NCBI RefSeq assembly: GCF_006715635.1
Contig: NZ_VFNP01000001.1
Location: 3,658,001-3,722,000 of the forward strand
DNA from: Streptomyces sp. SLBN-118
Lineage (GTDB): Bacteria; Actinomycetota; Actinomycetes; Streptomycetales; Streptomycetaceae
Direction: 5' to 3'
DNA length: 64,000 bases
Made by a program: the position numbers and the translations under genes. The notes below the pieces were generated by a model that did not search any database, was not told where the DNA came from, and saw nothing but the letters and a program-made list of their open reading frames with translations. This document shows, in pieces, positions 52,556 to 62,205 of the stretch; position 1 is the stretch's first letter, and every line of letters starts with the position of its first letter.

Positions 52556-52723
52556 GGCGATCGTCCTTCGCACCCTTGTAACGACTCGGCTCGGTTCCGC
52601 TGCCGGCCGGTGTCAACCCTGGCGGGCGAGGGTACGGCTGGTCGAGCGCCACGACGGTCTCGCCCCGCCCGGCCCAGGAATCCAGCCGGCACCCACGCGG
52701 AAATCCGAAGGGCCGATGTGAGG

Positions 52724-52745
52724 CCACGGTGACATCGCTGCCACG
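52724..52745. repeat. 22-bp scar of the tRNA-like repeat
   Basis: Identical to the variable-arm region of copies 1 and 2 (starts CCACGGTGACATCGC). Suggests that an element with the same core once ended here. Confidence 0.45.
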
Positions 52746-52901
52746 GCGCATCGAGCCGGCCGTCCACCACTGGCCCTTACGAGCTTGGCCAATCGCGGAG
52801 CCCAACCCGAGCACGAAGAGCAGCATGATGACTGCCGTTGCTGTCCCCATGACGGCAGTCTGCCGCCTCCTGGTGCGGCATAAGTCCCGGGCCCGCTGCG
52901 G

Positions 52902-53399
52902 TCACGCGCGGCGGCGCTGTTCGTGAACGGCCTTCATGAGGGCCTCGAAGGCGGACTCGGTGTCGCTGTCACGCGCGTCATCGATCGCCTCGAGAGCGGC
53001 CGCCGCGGCCTCACGAAGGTGGTGGGGAAGCCCTTCGGCGGCCGTGAGTTGGTAGGCGGCCTTACGGCGGGCCCGGCGCTCGGCGGCGTCTACGGCGTCG
53101 GGGCCGGACAGTGGAAAGACGGCGGTCCTGTACGCGGATATCCCCAGCACCACCATGTCCCCGATCCCGTCGGCGTACCCGAGCGCGGCAGCCTTCCCTT
53201 CTCCTTCCCGAATGGTTGCGATCATTCGGCGGCGGGAAAGGACCGTGGCCAGGGCGGCGCCCCCTCCCAGGGAGAGGGCGCAGGTGACGGCGAGGAACGG
53301 ACCGTCCCAGGCCAAGCCGGTGAGCCCTCCGAGGATCGTGAGCGCGACGGTCCATGCGGCCGCTGTCCGGGAGCTCATCTGCTCGGGCGTGGTGTCCAT
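52902..53399 (-). CDS. Two-helix membrane protein, unknown
   Basis: 165 residues from the ATG at 53399. Two close membrane helices (TAAAWTVALTILGGLTGLAW, FLAVTCALSLGGGAALATVL) and a long helical cytosolic part with Arg-rich stretch (AERRARRKAAYQL). No family recognised. Confidence 0.6.
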   Translation of the reverse strand: MDTTPEQMSSRTAAAWTVALTILGGLTGLAWDGPFLAVTCALSLGGGAALATVLSRRRMIATIREGEGKAAALGYADGIGDMVVLGISAYRTAVFPLSGPDAVDAAERRARRKAAYQLTAAEGLPHHLREAAAAALEAIDDARDSDTESAFEALMKAVHEQRRRA

Positions 53400-53828
53400 G
53401 GTGGAAGTGTCCCAGCCGGTACCGACAGCACCGGGACGGGGTGGACCGCCGGCCTCAGATCCCGGGCCGCTACTCCCCCTCCGGTCACGACGCCCGCGGG
53501 CACGTTGCCGCCATCGCACGTGTCGCATCTGACAAGGCCGTGACATTTCATGTGCCGCGCGGGAGGCCTCGAGGACCACCGGCTGAGCCCCGCACGGAAG
53601 CACCCTCTAGCCCGTTCGCCGTCCCGCCGGTGTTTCCTTCACCATGATCGTCTCTCCTCCGGTGACCTGCGTAAACGATCAAGCTTGAGCCTCCGCTACG
53701 CCTGCCCGGGTGACACATGTGTCGATGCGTCATGTTGCGAGGCTGACGGACTGTCGGTTGCCTCGTGAGCGGAGCACAGCAGAGGCGCCGCGCAGACAGG
53801 CCGGACACTGCTCCTTTGGAGGATTCTC

Positions 53829-54314
53829 ATGCGCAACACACGTGTTGGTGCGGGTATCGGCCTGGTTGTCGGTGCCCTCGCTCTGTCGGTCCCGGCCGCT
53901 GTCGCCGCCGATGGCTCAGGCATCCAGATCAGCCCGCGGAACGCCACCCCCGGCTCCACGGTCACCGTCAGTACCACCGCCTGCGGTACGGAGACCTACG
54001 GCAAGGGCGAGTCGGAGGCGGGAGGGGCGTTCCATCTGTTCAAAGGTGAGAGCAAGGGGGTGCTCACCGGCCAGTTCCAGGTCCCGGAAGAGACCGGGCC
54101 CGGCACCCACGCAGTCACCGTGAAGTGCCCTCCTCGGGTCAAGATCACCGATACGGTCGAGATCACGGCTCCCTCCCCCAGCGGCGCGGTTGACGCCGGT
54201 TTCGGGACCGACGGCAAGGGCACTCAGCTCGCCCTGGGCAGTGTGCTGCTCGCCGGAGCCGCAGCCGGGGGTGTGCTCAGGCTGCGCCGTCGGCCGAGCG
54301 GTCTCGGGCACTGA
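53829..54314 (+). CDS. Secreted protein with C-terminal membrane anchor, probable sortase-F partner
   Basis: 161 residues. Signal peptide ending AAVAADG, an Ig-like extracellular domain (ISPRNATPGSTVTVSTTACG) with two cysteines, then a hydrophobic helix LALGSVLLAGAAAGGVLRLRRR and a basic tail. That is the layout of sorting substrates, without a clear LPXTG. It lies 98 bp before the class F sortase gene on the same strand, so the pair is probably functional. Confidence 0.75.
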   Translation: MRNTRVGAGIGLVVGALALSVPAAVAADGSGIQISPRNATPGSTVTVSTTACGTETYGKGESEAGGAFHLFKGESKGVLTGQFQVPEETGPGTHAVTVKCPPRVKITDTVEITAPSPSGAVDAGFGTDGKGTQLALGSVLLAGAAAGGVLRLRRRPSGLGH

Positions 54315-54412
54315 CCGCCCAACTCCCGCCGCACCGGCCCCCGGACACCGCATCGGTCCGGGGGCTGCGCGGCCCCCACCCCACCCCGCCGCGAAGCAGA
54401 GGCTCAACCGCG

Positions 54413-55174
54413 ATGGAACCCGGGCACCAGACCACCCCGACCCCACACTCCTTCACCCCCTCGATCACGCTTCTGGCTTGGGCGCTGATCGCCGGCACGG
54501 CGCTGGTGATCAACGCGGCCGGCGACGAGAAGCCACCGCAGCCTTCGGCTGCCCAGGCCTTCCCCGCCGCTGTCCCGCCCGCTCCCAGCGGCAGCTTCCT
54601 GGCCGCGCTCCCCAACGTCCAGCCACTGCCCAACGTCCGGCCCCTGCTCACCGCCAAGCCACTGCCCAACGTCCGGCCCCTGCTCACCGCCAAGCCACTG
54701 CCCACCGTCAAGCCCCTGCCACCGTCGGATCCGGTCCGGCTCCGGGTTCCCGCCATCGATGTCGACGCCCCCATGACACGGCTCGGCCTCGACGCGGCGG
54801 GTGCTCTACGGCCCCCGCCCGCCGACAGCCCCGGCCTTGCCGGCTGGTACGGCGACGGCACGGCGCCCGGCTCGACGGGGACTGCCGTCACCACCGGGCA
54901 CGTGGACACGCGCGCCGGCCCCGCCGTCTTCCACGACCTCGGTGCCCTGACCAAGGGTGACACCATCGAGATCAGCCGGGCAGACCAGCGCACGGCGGTG
55001 TTCACCGTCGATGCCCTGGAGGTCTACGAGAAGAAGAAATTCCCTGACAAGAAGGTCTACGGCAGCTCCGGCCGGCCCGAACTGCGGCTGATCACCTGCG
55101 GCGGCGAGTACACCAAGAGCACCGGCTATCAGGGCAACCTCGTGGTCTACGCAACGCTGACCGCGGTGAAGTAG
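54413..55174 (+). CDS. Class F sortase
   Basis: 253 residues. One N-terminal membrane helix (ITLLAWALIAGTALVINAAG), a Pro-rich spacer with repeats of LPNVRPLLTAKP (about 66-103), and the sortase domain with catalytic His in TTGHVDT and Cys in LITCGGEY, and Arg in the usual downstream position uncertain. Class F enzymes are found in actinobacteria; they cleave or transfer substrate peptides at the cell surface. The preceding gene is the likely substrate. Confidence 0.88.
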   Translation: MEPGHQTTPTPHSFTPSITLLAWALIAGTALVINAAGDEKPPQPSAAQAFPAAVPPAPSGSFLAALPNVQPLPNVRPLLTAKPLPNVRPLLTAKPLPTVKPLPPSDPVRLRVPAIDVDAPMTRLGLDAAGALRPPPADSPGLAGWYGDGTAPGSTGTAVTTGHVDTRAGPAVFHDLGALTKGDTIEISRADQRTAVFTVDALEVYEKKKFPDKKVYGSSGRPELRLITCGGEYTKSTGYQGNLVVYATLTAVK

Positions 55175-55383
55175 CTGAACCACCCCGAGCGCTGCGCAAC
55201 TTCGGCCTTGCCGGTGTCAGCGACCGGGTGCCCGCACTGCGCTCTGGTCCTGGTGGACCGCTCGGCCTCGATGTTCGACCTCCCCAGCGCCAGGTCGCCT
55301 TCGTCGAAGGCCTGACTCCCCTGGTGCGAGGGGCTGCACCGCAGTTCCAGAGCAGCGTCAGGCGGTACGACGCGTGTGGCCCG

Positions 55384-56925
55384 TCAGTGGTGAGGTGGCG
55401 CGGGCAGCCAGCGGTCCAGGTGGCGGCACAGGCCGGACAGATCGCTTCCGCCCGCCCGGTAAGCGAGGTATCCGTCGGGGCGGACGAGGCCGTGAGCGAT
55501 GCCGGGCCAGGGGCCCCGGTCACCGAGGTGGTGAACGGTGACCAGTTCGCCTCTGCCCCGGCCGACGGCCGCCACCGCGTCGGGATCCCACACCTCACGC
55601 GGACCGCACAACAGCACGTGGTAGCCGGGAGGCGATGTCAGGGCCTGTAGTCCCGCGGGAGCGTCGGGCAGCCGGTCACCCGCGCGGGGGCCACCGCGCG
55701 GGTGACGGTTTCCCTCCTCGGTGAGCGGGCCCCGCCGGTAGTGGATGGCGAGCTCGGCGAGCGTACGGAACCCTCTGGCCCGCAGCGTGGTGAAGCGAAG
55801 CCCCAAGGGCATGAGGCGCGGGGCGAGTCGGGTCCTGGCACGGCGGATGACCGGGTTGCGGCTCGTGGCGATCCTGAAGGCGCGGTCGGTGAAGCGCAGC
55901 ACGTTCCGGCCAACCGGTGCGCGTTCGCTCTCGTACGTGTCGAGAAGCCGGTCGGGGGCGGCGCCCCGGCAGGTGAGGGCGAGTTTCCAGCCGAGGTTGA
56001 GCGCGTCCTGGATGCCGGTGTTCATGCCCTGGGCGCCGGCCGGGCTGTGGACATGGACCGCGTCGCCCGCGAGAAAGACACAGCCGGCACGGTAGTGGGC
56101 GGCGCCCCGCTTCTGCAGCCGGAACCGGGTCATCCAGACGGCGTCCCGAAGGCGCAGCCCGCCCCCCACGGCGCCCGCGTACCGGTCGGTGATCACCTGC
56201 AGCTGCTCCAGGCTCACCTCCTCGTCCGGTGCGTCCGGCGGGCTCATGGCGAGCATCCGCCAGGTGGCCGGTGTTTCCAGCGGGAAGAACAACAGCAGGC
56301 CGGCCTCGGAGAGACAGGCATGGGCGGCGCCGCGTTCGAGTCCGTCGACCTCCAGGTCCGCGAGCAGGAACGTCTGGGGGTAGGCGGAGCCCGCAAAGCC
56401 GATGCCCGCGAGGCCGCGTACGGTGCTGTGTGCGCCGTCGCAGCCGACGACGAAGCGGGCACGGACCGTTTCGGGCTCACCGTCGCCGTGACTCAACCGG
56501 CAGGTGACGTACGCGCCTTGTGGCGACAGGTCCCGCAGCACTGTGCCCCGCTCGACGGCCACACCCCGCTCGGCGAGATGCCCGCCGAGCACCGCCTCGG
56601 TCTCGGCCTGGGACAGAAACAGCAGATAGGGATACGGGGTGTCCGCCAAGCCGATGTCGAACAGCGGCAGCCGCAGCACCCGGCCCGGCGCATGCAGCCG
56701 CAGCTGCACCGCCCGATTGCCGCGCGCGACCAGTTCGTCCGTCACACCGAACCCTGCCAGCGCCTCCAGGGTGCGCGGCTGGATGGCCAGAGCGCGTGAC
56801 TCGCGCGCCCGGTCGAGGCTGCGGTCGATGATGCGGAAGCGGGTGCCGTACGCCCGTAGCTGAGCGGCCAGGGCCAGGCCCGTCGGGCCCGCGCCCACCA
56901 CCAGTACGTCCAGCGGTTCCGCCAT
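55384..56925 (-). CDS. FAD-dependent aromatic monooxygenase (PheA/TfdB family)
   Basis: 513 residues from the ATG at 56925. FAD-binding GAGPTGLALAAQLR near the start, the DG motif VGCDGAHSTVR, and the GD motif FLAGDAVHVHSP; C-terminal thioredoxin-like domain. Class A flavin hydroxylases of this kind hydroxylate phenols or polyketide aromatic rings with NAD(P)H and oxygen. No pathway genes adjoin, so the substrate is open. Confidence 0.9.
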   Translation of the reverse strand: MAEPLDVLVVGAGPTGLALAAQLRAYGTRFRIIDRSLDRARESRALAIQPRTLEALAGFGVTDELVARGNRAVQLRLHAPGRVLRLPLFDIGLADTPYPYLLFLSQAETEAVLGGHLAERGVAVERGTVLRDLSPQGAYVTCRLSHGDGEPETVRARFVVGCDGAHSTVRGLAGIGFAGSAYPQTFLLADLEVDGLERGAAHACLSEAGLLLFFPLETPATWRMLAMSPPDAPDEEVSLEQLQVITDRYAGAVGGGLRLRDAVWMTRFRLQKRGAAHYRAGCVFLAGDAVHVHSPAGAQGMNTGIQDALNLGWKLALTCRGAAPDRLLDTYESERAPVGRNVLRFTDRAFRIATSRNPVIRRARTRLAPRLMPLGLRFTTLRARGFRTLAELAIHYRRGPLTEEGNRHPRGGPRAGDRLPDAPAGLQALTSPPGYHVLLCGPREVWDPDAVAAVGRGRGELVTVHHLGDRGPWPGIAHGLVRPDGYLAYRAGGSDLSGLCRHLDRWLPAPPHH

Positions 56926-57095
56926 GGAGCCACCGTAATCCGGCCTCAGGCGCTGCGCAGCCCACAGCCGCAGCCTCGCTGGCATGAAGCTGCCCTTGGC
57001 CGTGCAGCATGTTGTCACCGAAACCCCTGTAACAGGCGCCCCGCCGCTGGCATTGTTTTCTCCGTAAGCGCGGTCCTGTGAATTCGGGGGAATCA

Positions 57096-57242
57096 ATGAG
57101 CGCCATGACCAGGCGTACTGCGCGACGCGTCAACTCATTTGCCGCGCCGCCTTTCTCGGCCGAAATAGCCTCGGCCCGCATTCCCTCGTTCGCCACGCAC
57201 TCCGTTCATCCGGCGCATGACCGGGTGAACGGGTGGCAGTGA
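57096..57242 (+). CDS. Possible small peptide gene upstream of the SDP-like operon
   Basis: 48 residues with GGGGG six bases upstream of the ATG. Arg-rich start (MSAMTRRTARRV), no signal peptide. 30 bp before the precursor gene in the same direction; either a leader or short peptide of the operon or chance. 56926-57095 is its probable promoter region. Confidence 0.35.
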   Translation: MSAMTRRTARRVNSFAAPPFSAEIASARIPSFATHSVHPAHDRVNGWQ

Positions 57243-57272
57243 CCGGACCGTAAAGAGAGAACAGGGGAAAAC

Positions 57273-57599
57273 ATGAAGAAGGCAATCGCCGCTGCCGGTA
57301 TCGCGCTCGGTGGCGCGGCTCTGGTGCTGTCCGTTCAGGGCTCGGCCCAGGCCGCTCCCGCGGCGCCCGTCCTGCAGCAGGCGTCCGTTGCCAAGGGTGG
57401 CCCGGATGCCGCCCCGATGTGGATCGGTTCCGTCGCCAAGATCGCCCAGAAGGCGTACGTCCACGGCAAGGCGGCGGCGGGTACCACCGCCCTGCGTCAG
57501 CAGGTCGGCAACATGACGAAGATCGCCAGCCTTGGTTCCGCTCCCAAGGACGGCATGAACGCCGGCACCCAGTCGGCAGAGACGATCTTCGACAAGTGA
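57273..57599 (+). CDS. Secreted peptide, SdpC-like position
   Basis: 108 residues. Strong signal peptide (MKKAIAAAGIALGGAALVLS, cleavage near AQA-AP) and a mature part of about 80 residues rich in Ala/Gly/Lys (SVAKIAQKAYVHGKAAAG), amphipathic and without cysteine. It directly precedes SdpA-like and HTTM genes. In Bacillus the product encoded by sdpC is trimmed to a toxic peptide by SdpA and SdpB. The lack of cysteines means no disulfide like that in SDP. Putative antimicrobial or signalling peptide. Confidence 0.7.
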   Translation: MKKAIAAAGIALGGAALVLSVQGSAQAAPAAPVLQQASVAKGGPDAAPMWIGSVAKIAQKAYVHGKAAAGTTALRQQVGNMTKIASLGSAPKDGMNAGTQSAETIFDK

Positions 57600-57610
57600 C
57601 GGCACACCGC

Positions 57611-58234
57611 ATGACCAGGAGGGCGGTGCTGCTTGTCGGCGCCGCCCTCCTGGGCCTTCATTTCCTCCTCGCCGCCTTCTCGCAGAGTCCCTACACCCCT
57701 GTGAAGCTGCGCTATTACGACGCGGTGAGCGACTATCTGAACCCCTATTTCGCACAGAACTGGATGCTTTTCGCGCCCGACCCGCTCGCCGACGACCGCG
57801 GAATTCTGGCCAGGGCGAAATGCCCGGACGGCAAGGTCACCGAGTACTACGACGTGACATCGCCCTACATTCACGCCGCACAGGACAGCCGGTTCTTCCC
57901 CTCCCGTATGTCACGACTGGTCGGCAGCAGCCTGCAGTCCATCTACAACTCGGACCCGCTGCTCGACCGGCTGCGCAAGTCGGAGAAGGAGAAGGAGAAG
58001 CCGGTTCTCCCGCTCATGCCGTACGAGAAGAGCTCACGCGAGGACGCCGTCCGCTTCCTCTCCCGGTACTCCATGACGCAGATGCCCCAGGCGTGCGGAG
58101 GCGATCCCCGCAGCATCCAGATCCGTATGTACGTCAGGGAGTTGCCGCCCTGGTCGAAGCGCAACGATCCGAGCGCGAAGGACAAGATCAGCGTGCAGGA
58201 CTTCGGCTGGCAGAAGGCAGGTGACCTGCGATGA
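57611..58234 (+). CDS. SdpA-like protein (DUF5819)
   Basis: 207 residues from the ATG at 57611. One N-terminal membrane helix (AVLLVGAALLGLHFLLAAF), then a soluble external domain with the conserved PYFAQNWMLFAPDP region. SdpA-type proteins work with SdpB to mature the SDP toxin. It overlaps the HTTM gene start by 4 bp (ATGA). Two cysteines (KCPDG, ACGG) could pair outside the membrane. Confidence 0.75.
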   Translation: MTRRAVLLVGAALLGLHFLLAAFSQSPYTPVKLRYYDAVSDYLNPYFAQNWMLFAPDPLADDRGILARAKCPDGKVTEYYDVTSPYIHAAQDSRFFPSRMSRLVGSSLQSIYNSDPLLDRLRKSEKEKEKPVLPLMPYEKSSREDAVRFLSRYSMTQMPQACGGDPRSIQIRMYVRELPPWSKRNDPSAKDKISVQDFGWQKAGDLR

Positions 58235-59256
58235 GCAACTCCGTCCCGCTGCTGGACAGATGGAGCAGCCACCCGGTGAGTGTGCTGGGCGTGTCCGGCA
58301 CGCGCGCCCTGATCGGCTTCGTCGGGCTCATGTTCTACGTCAGCCAGTACAGCGACCGCGGCTATCTCTTCGGGCCTGACGGCGTGTTCCCGTGGACGGA
58401 CTTTCTGGCCGCCCTCGACCGGGACGGCACCTTCAGCCTCTATGCGCTGAGCGGCTCGGGAGCCTGGTTCGAACTCGTCTACCACATCGGGCTGCTGAGT
58501 GCCCTGGCCGTCACTTTCGGCGTGGGCGGCCGCCCCGTGCTGATCATGCACTGGGTGCTGCTGTGGTCCGTCTACCAGCGTCAGCCGCTCATCCTCGACG
58601 GCGGCGACAATCTCGCCTACCTCGTCATCCCGATGCTCGTGCTGACCCGCTGCTACGACCGTCTCTCGCTGTCCACCGGACTCGCCGCGCGCTGGACCCG
58701 GCGGATTCCGGAAGGCCTCAGAGCGCTGCAGGCTCCTCTGCACAACCTGGGCGTTCTGGCCATCGCCACCCAGATCTGTCTGGTGTACGTCACCAGCGGC
58801 CTGTACAAGGTGCAGGGCAAGCTGTGGCAGGACGGGACGGCGCTCTTCTACATCATGCGCATTCCCGAGTTCTCGTTGCCGGGTGTGTCCGACCTGGTCT
58901 ACGGCAACGACATGCTGGTCTTCGCCGGCACCTACTCGACGACCTTCTTCCTGGTGTACTTCCCACTCGGCATCCTGGTACCACGGCTGCGCCCATGGGC
59001 CGCCGTCGCGTCCATCGGATTCCATGTCTCCATCGGATTCTTCATGGGGCTCACCGGCTTCGCCCTGACGATGGTGGCGTGTGACCTCATCTTCCTGAGC
59101 CGGCCGCTCGGAGAGGCCCTGGCCTTCGCGACCCGCGCCAACACTCGGATCGAGCGGTCCGTGCGCGCATGGCGGGAGGGGCGGACACAACAGGAACGGC
59201 CGGAAGAACACGCCGGGAACGCGACCGCCGCGAGCGCGATGGAAAATACTGGCTGA
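58231..59256 (+). CDS. HTTM-domain membrane protein, SdpB-like
   Basis: 341 residues, about eight membrane helices. The HTTM domain, first defined in vitamin K-dependent carboxylases and SdpB, is shown by RALIGFVGLMFYVSQY and the SGLYKVQGKLWQDG region. With the SdpA-like gene it forms the conserved pair of SDP-type operons. Cytosolic basic tail at the end. Expected to process or export the 57273 peptide. Confidence 0.8.
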   Translation: MSNSVPLLDRWSSHPVSVLGVSGTRALIGFVGLMFYVSQYSDRGYLFGPDGVFPWTDFLAALDRDGTFSLYALSGSGAWFELVYHIGLLSALAVTFGVGGRPVLIMHWVLLWSVYQRQPLILDGGDNLAYLVIPMLVLTRCYDRLSLSTGLAARWTRRIPEGLRALQAPLHNLGVLAIATQICLVYVTSGLYKVQGKLWQDGTALFYIMRIPEFSLPGVSDLVYGNDMLVFAGTYSTTFFLVYFPLGILVPRLRPWAAVASIGFHVSIGFFMGLTGFALTMVACDLIFLSRPLGEALAFATRANTRIERSVRAWREGRTQQERPEEHAGNATAASAMENTG

Positions 59257-59327
59257 TCGTCAGGCGGCCTCCTCTGGACCGCCTTTCTGATCCAACCCAT
59301 GGCAATACGCGAACGGTGGAGTCAACT

Positions 59328-59825
59328 GTGGCAATGGTCGGACTGTTCTGCATCACCGAGGACGAGGTCCATCTCGGTGCACCCCCTTGCGAGTCGGGCC
59401 CCGGGGTCCGGGTGGCCGCCGCGGGCCTGGAGGCGGTGGGGCCTCAGTCCGGCAGCTGGACGTGGGCCGACCTCAGCTCGGTCACCGTCGTCGGGGTACC
59501 GGCGAAGAACACTCCCGGCCGACAGCTGTCGATGACACTGGACCTGGTGCTCGGGGCCATGGGTCTCGGCGGACCGGAGAGTCCTCCTGAGATGACCGTA
59601 CGGGTCGAAGTATCCGACGGCATGACCGAATTGGTGGCGCACTCGGCGGCGGCAGGTGCGTACACCCATCGTGAGGTGGAGCTGTCCCATCAGGTGCTGG
59701 ACCGCTTCGTCACCGGGACTCTCAGCCCGGCCGTCCTCACTGACTGGTGCCGTACGCACGGCGACCGGAAGAGTCCCCGCCCGGCCGAACGTGAGGCCGT
59801 TCTCGAGCAGTGGGCGCAGTCCTGA
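59328..59825 (+). CDS. Unknown protein in SDP-like operon
   Basis: 165 residues from the GTG at 59328 (GGTGGAG upstream); alternative starts at 59316 or 59334. Begins VAMVGLFCITEDEVHLGAP; the centre is beta-rich and the end helical (LDRFVTGTLSPAVLTDWC). No family recognised. The stop overlaps the next start by one base, indicating coupling. Confidence 0.65.
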   Translation: MAMVGLFCITEDEVHLGAPPCESGPGVRVAAAGLEAVGPQSGSWTWADLSSVTVVGVPAKNTPGRQLSMTLDLVLGAMGLGGPESPPEMTVRVEVSDGMTELVAHSAAAGAYTHREVELSHQVLDRFVTGTLSPAVLTDWCRTHGDRKSPRPAEREAVLEQWAQS

Positions 59826-60727
59826 TGGCGGCCCTGTCCCTGCGACCCGTCCCCGTCTGCGTGCTCAGCGGCTCGGCCCCGCCGCTGGCCGAGCACGGTC
59901 ACGATCCGGCCGCCTATGTCGAGATCGGCTCCCTGACCAAGGTACTCACCGGCACCGCACTGATACGCATGGCCCGTGCGGGCCTGCTCGGCCTCGACGA
60001 CACGGTGGAGCAATGGCTCCCGGCAGTGCCCGGATCGGGGATCACCCTGCGGATGCTGGCAGCCCACACATCCGGCCTGCCACGACTGCCGCCCGGTCCG
60101 ACCGGCCGCGACCCCTACGCCGCCTTCGACGAGGACGCGCTCCGGACCGTCCTCGGCCGACTCGCCGAGGTCGTCGTACGGCCACCGGGAGCGCAGGAGG
60201 AGTACTCCAACCTCGGTTACGCCGTGCTCGGTGCGGCCCTGGTGTCCGCGGCCGGGCTGCCCTACGAGGACGTGGTGCGTGAACACGTGCTCGCGCCGCT
60301 GGGGGTGGACGAGGTCACCGCCCACCCGCCCGCCGACCGGCTGCTGGGCGCACGGAACCTGTTCGGCCGGGAACGAGCCCGGTGGACCATGGACGGGCCG
60401 ATCCTGCCCGCGGGCGGACTGTGGGCCACGCCCCGAGCACTGGCGACCGTCGTCACCGAGCTGCTGCTCGAGCGCGCGCTGGGCGAACCGGCGCCGTCCT
60501 GGCAGTCGGCCGGACCGCTGTTGTGGCACAACGGGGCGACCCGCGATGCCTCGGCCTTCACCGGAGTGTTCCCGGACACGGGGAACTGGGTCCTGGTGCA
60601 CCGGCTCGGCGGATCATCCGCCCGTACGGACAAAATCGGCCTCGACCGGCTCGCCGCCGCTTCCGCCGCTGCCACCACTGCCGCCGCAAAGAACACCTCC
60701 GAACTGCCCGAAGACGAACGCACATGA
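59825..60727 (+). CDS. Beta-lactamase-fold serine hydrolase
   Basis: 300 residues. Motif SLTK (SxxK), YSN (YxN) and HNGA. No signal peptide, so it is probably cytosolic, unlike penicillin-binding proteins. Class C beta-lactamase/esterase fold; could act as an amidase or esterase on a peptide or lipid. Starts in the stop of 59328-59825 and its stop overlaps the next gene. Confidence 0.85.
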   Translation: MAALSLRPVPVCVLSGSAPPLAEHGHDPAAYVEIGSLTKVLTGTALIRMARAGLLGLDDTVEQWLPAVPGSGITLRMLAAHTSGLPRLPPGPTGRDPYAAFDEDALRTVLGRLAEVVVRPPGAQEEYSNLGYAVLGAALVSAAGLPYEDVVREHVLAPLGVDEVTAHPPADRLLGARNLFGRERARWTMDGPILPAGGLWATPRALATVVTELLLERALGEPAPSWQSAGPLLWHNGATRDASAFTGVFPDTGNWVLVHRLGGSSARTDKIGLDRLAAASAAATTAAAKNTSELPEDERT

Positions 60728-62205
60728 CCCAGATCGACGCCGCAGTGGTCGGCACCGGCCCCAACGGACTCGCGGCGGCCGTCACGCTGGCCCGAGCGGG
60801 CCTGCGGGTGGAACTGTACGAACGCGCCGACGACATCGGCGGCGGACTGCGCAGCGAGGCGCTCTTCGACAAGGACGTCGTGCACGACATCTGCGCCGCG
60901 GTGCATCCCATGGCCGCGGCCTCGCCCTTCTTCCGCGAGTTCGACCTGGGCACGCGCGGTGTCGCACTGCTGAACCCCGAGATCAGCTACGCGCATCCGC
61001 TCGACGACGGCCGCGCAGCGCTCGCCCACCACGACCTCGACGCCACCTGCGCGGAGCTCGGGCCGGACGGAAAGCGCTGGCGCCGCCTGATGCGGCCCCT
61101 GCTCGACCACAGCGCGGGCGTCGTCGACCTCATTCTCTCGGGGGGACGGTCCCTGCCCCGCGACCCGATCGCCCCGCTCGTGCTGTCCCCGCGGGTCGTG
61201 CGGCACTCCACCTCACTGGGCGGTTTCCGGGGGGAGGAAGCGGCGGCGCTGCTCACAGGTGTGGCCGCACATGCGATGGGCCCGCTTCCCTCCATCGCCT
61301 CCGGAGCCGTCGCGATGCTGCTCGGCCACCTGGCGCACGGGTCGGGGTGGCCGCTGCCGAGGGGCGGAAGTGTGCGCATCGCGGAGGCGCTGGCCGCTGA
61401 CATCACGGCGCACGGCGGCCGCTTCCACACCGGTACGCCCGTCACCGACCTGCGCCAACTGCGCCATGCCAGAACGGTGTTCCTCGACACCAGCCCCAAG
61501 GGCTTCCTCGCGCTCGCCGCTTCCCGGCTGCCCACCCGGTACGCCCGTGCGCTGGCCGCCTTCCGCTACGGCCCCGGCGCGGCCAAGGTCGACTTCCTGG
61601 TCTCGGAACCGATCCCGTGGCGCAATCCCGCGGTGGGGCGGGCCGGCACCGTACATCTCGGCGGTACCCGTGCCGAGATGGTGCGCCAGGAAGGACTCAC
61701 AGCGCGTGGTGTGCCGACCGGCGAGCCGTTCGTCCTGGTCACGGATCCCTCGGTCACGGATCCTGGCCGGGCACGGCAGGGCAGGCGTCCGGTGTGGGCC
61801 TACGCTCATGTGCCCAACGGCGACACACGTGACCCGATCGCGCTCGTACGGTCCCGGATCGAGCGGTACGCCCCCGGCTTCGGCGACACGGTCATCGCTC
61901 AACGGGCGATCTCGGCGGCCGAATACGAGTCGTACAACCCCAATTACGTGGGCGGCGACATCGGCGCCGGCGCGATGACTCTCACCCAGTCGCTCCTGCG
62001 GCCGGTGCCGCGCCTGGACCCGTACCGCACTCCCCTGCGTGGGGTGTACCTGTGCTCGGCATCGACGCCGCCCGGCCCCAGCGTGCACGGCATGTCCGGT
62101 TACTTGGCGGCTCTTTCGGCTCTCCGCCGTGAGTTCGGCGTCCCTCGGGCGCCGGGCCTTGCCCTGTCCCCCGCGCCGCTTGCTCCCCCCAGAGCGACGC
62201 GGTGA
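60724..62205 (+). CDS. FAD/NAD(P)-dependent oxidoreductase (phytoene desaturase-like)
   Basis: 493 residues. Starts with a dinucleotide-binding motif VVGTGPNGLAAAVTLARAG and ERADDIGGG; the end has CSASTPPGPSVHGMSGYLAA, the usual C-terminal FAD motif of CrtI/amine oxidase-type enzymes. Substrate unknown. Translationally coupled to genes on both sides (ATGA, GTGA overlaps), which ties it to the peptide operon. Confidence 0.85.
   Translation: MTQIDAAVVGTGPNGLAAAVTLARAGLRVELYERADDIGGGLRSEALFDKDVVHDICAAVHPMAAASPFFREFDLGTRGVALLNPEISYAHPLDDGRAALAHHDLDATCAELGPDGKRWRRLMRPLLDHSAGVVDLILSGGRSLPRDPIAPLVLSPRVVRHSTSLGGFRGEEAAALLTGVAAHAMGPLPSIASGAVAMLLGHLAHGSGWPLPRGGSVRIAEALAADITAHGGRFHTGTPVTDLRQLRHARTVFLDTSPKGFLALAASRLPTRYARALAAFRYGPGAAKVDFLVSEPIPWRNPAVGRAGTVHLGGTRAEMVRQEGLTARGVPTGEPFVLVTDPSVTDPGRARQGRRPVWAYAHVPNGDTRDPIALVRSRIERYAPGFGDTVIAQRAISAAEYESYNPNYVGGDIGAGAMTLTQSLLRPVPRLDPYRTPLRGVYLCSASTPPGPSVHGMSGYLAALSALRREFGVPRAPGLALSPAPLAPPRATR

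Noticed and set aside
57130-57612. Minus-strand frames opposite the secreted peptide gene
   Set aside because: Arg/Pro-rich antisense translation; the plus-strand frame has a clear signal peptide and ribosome site.
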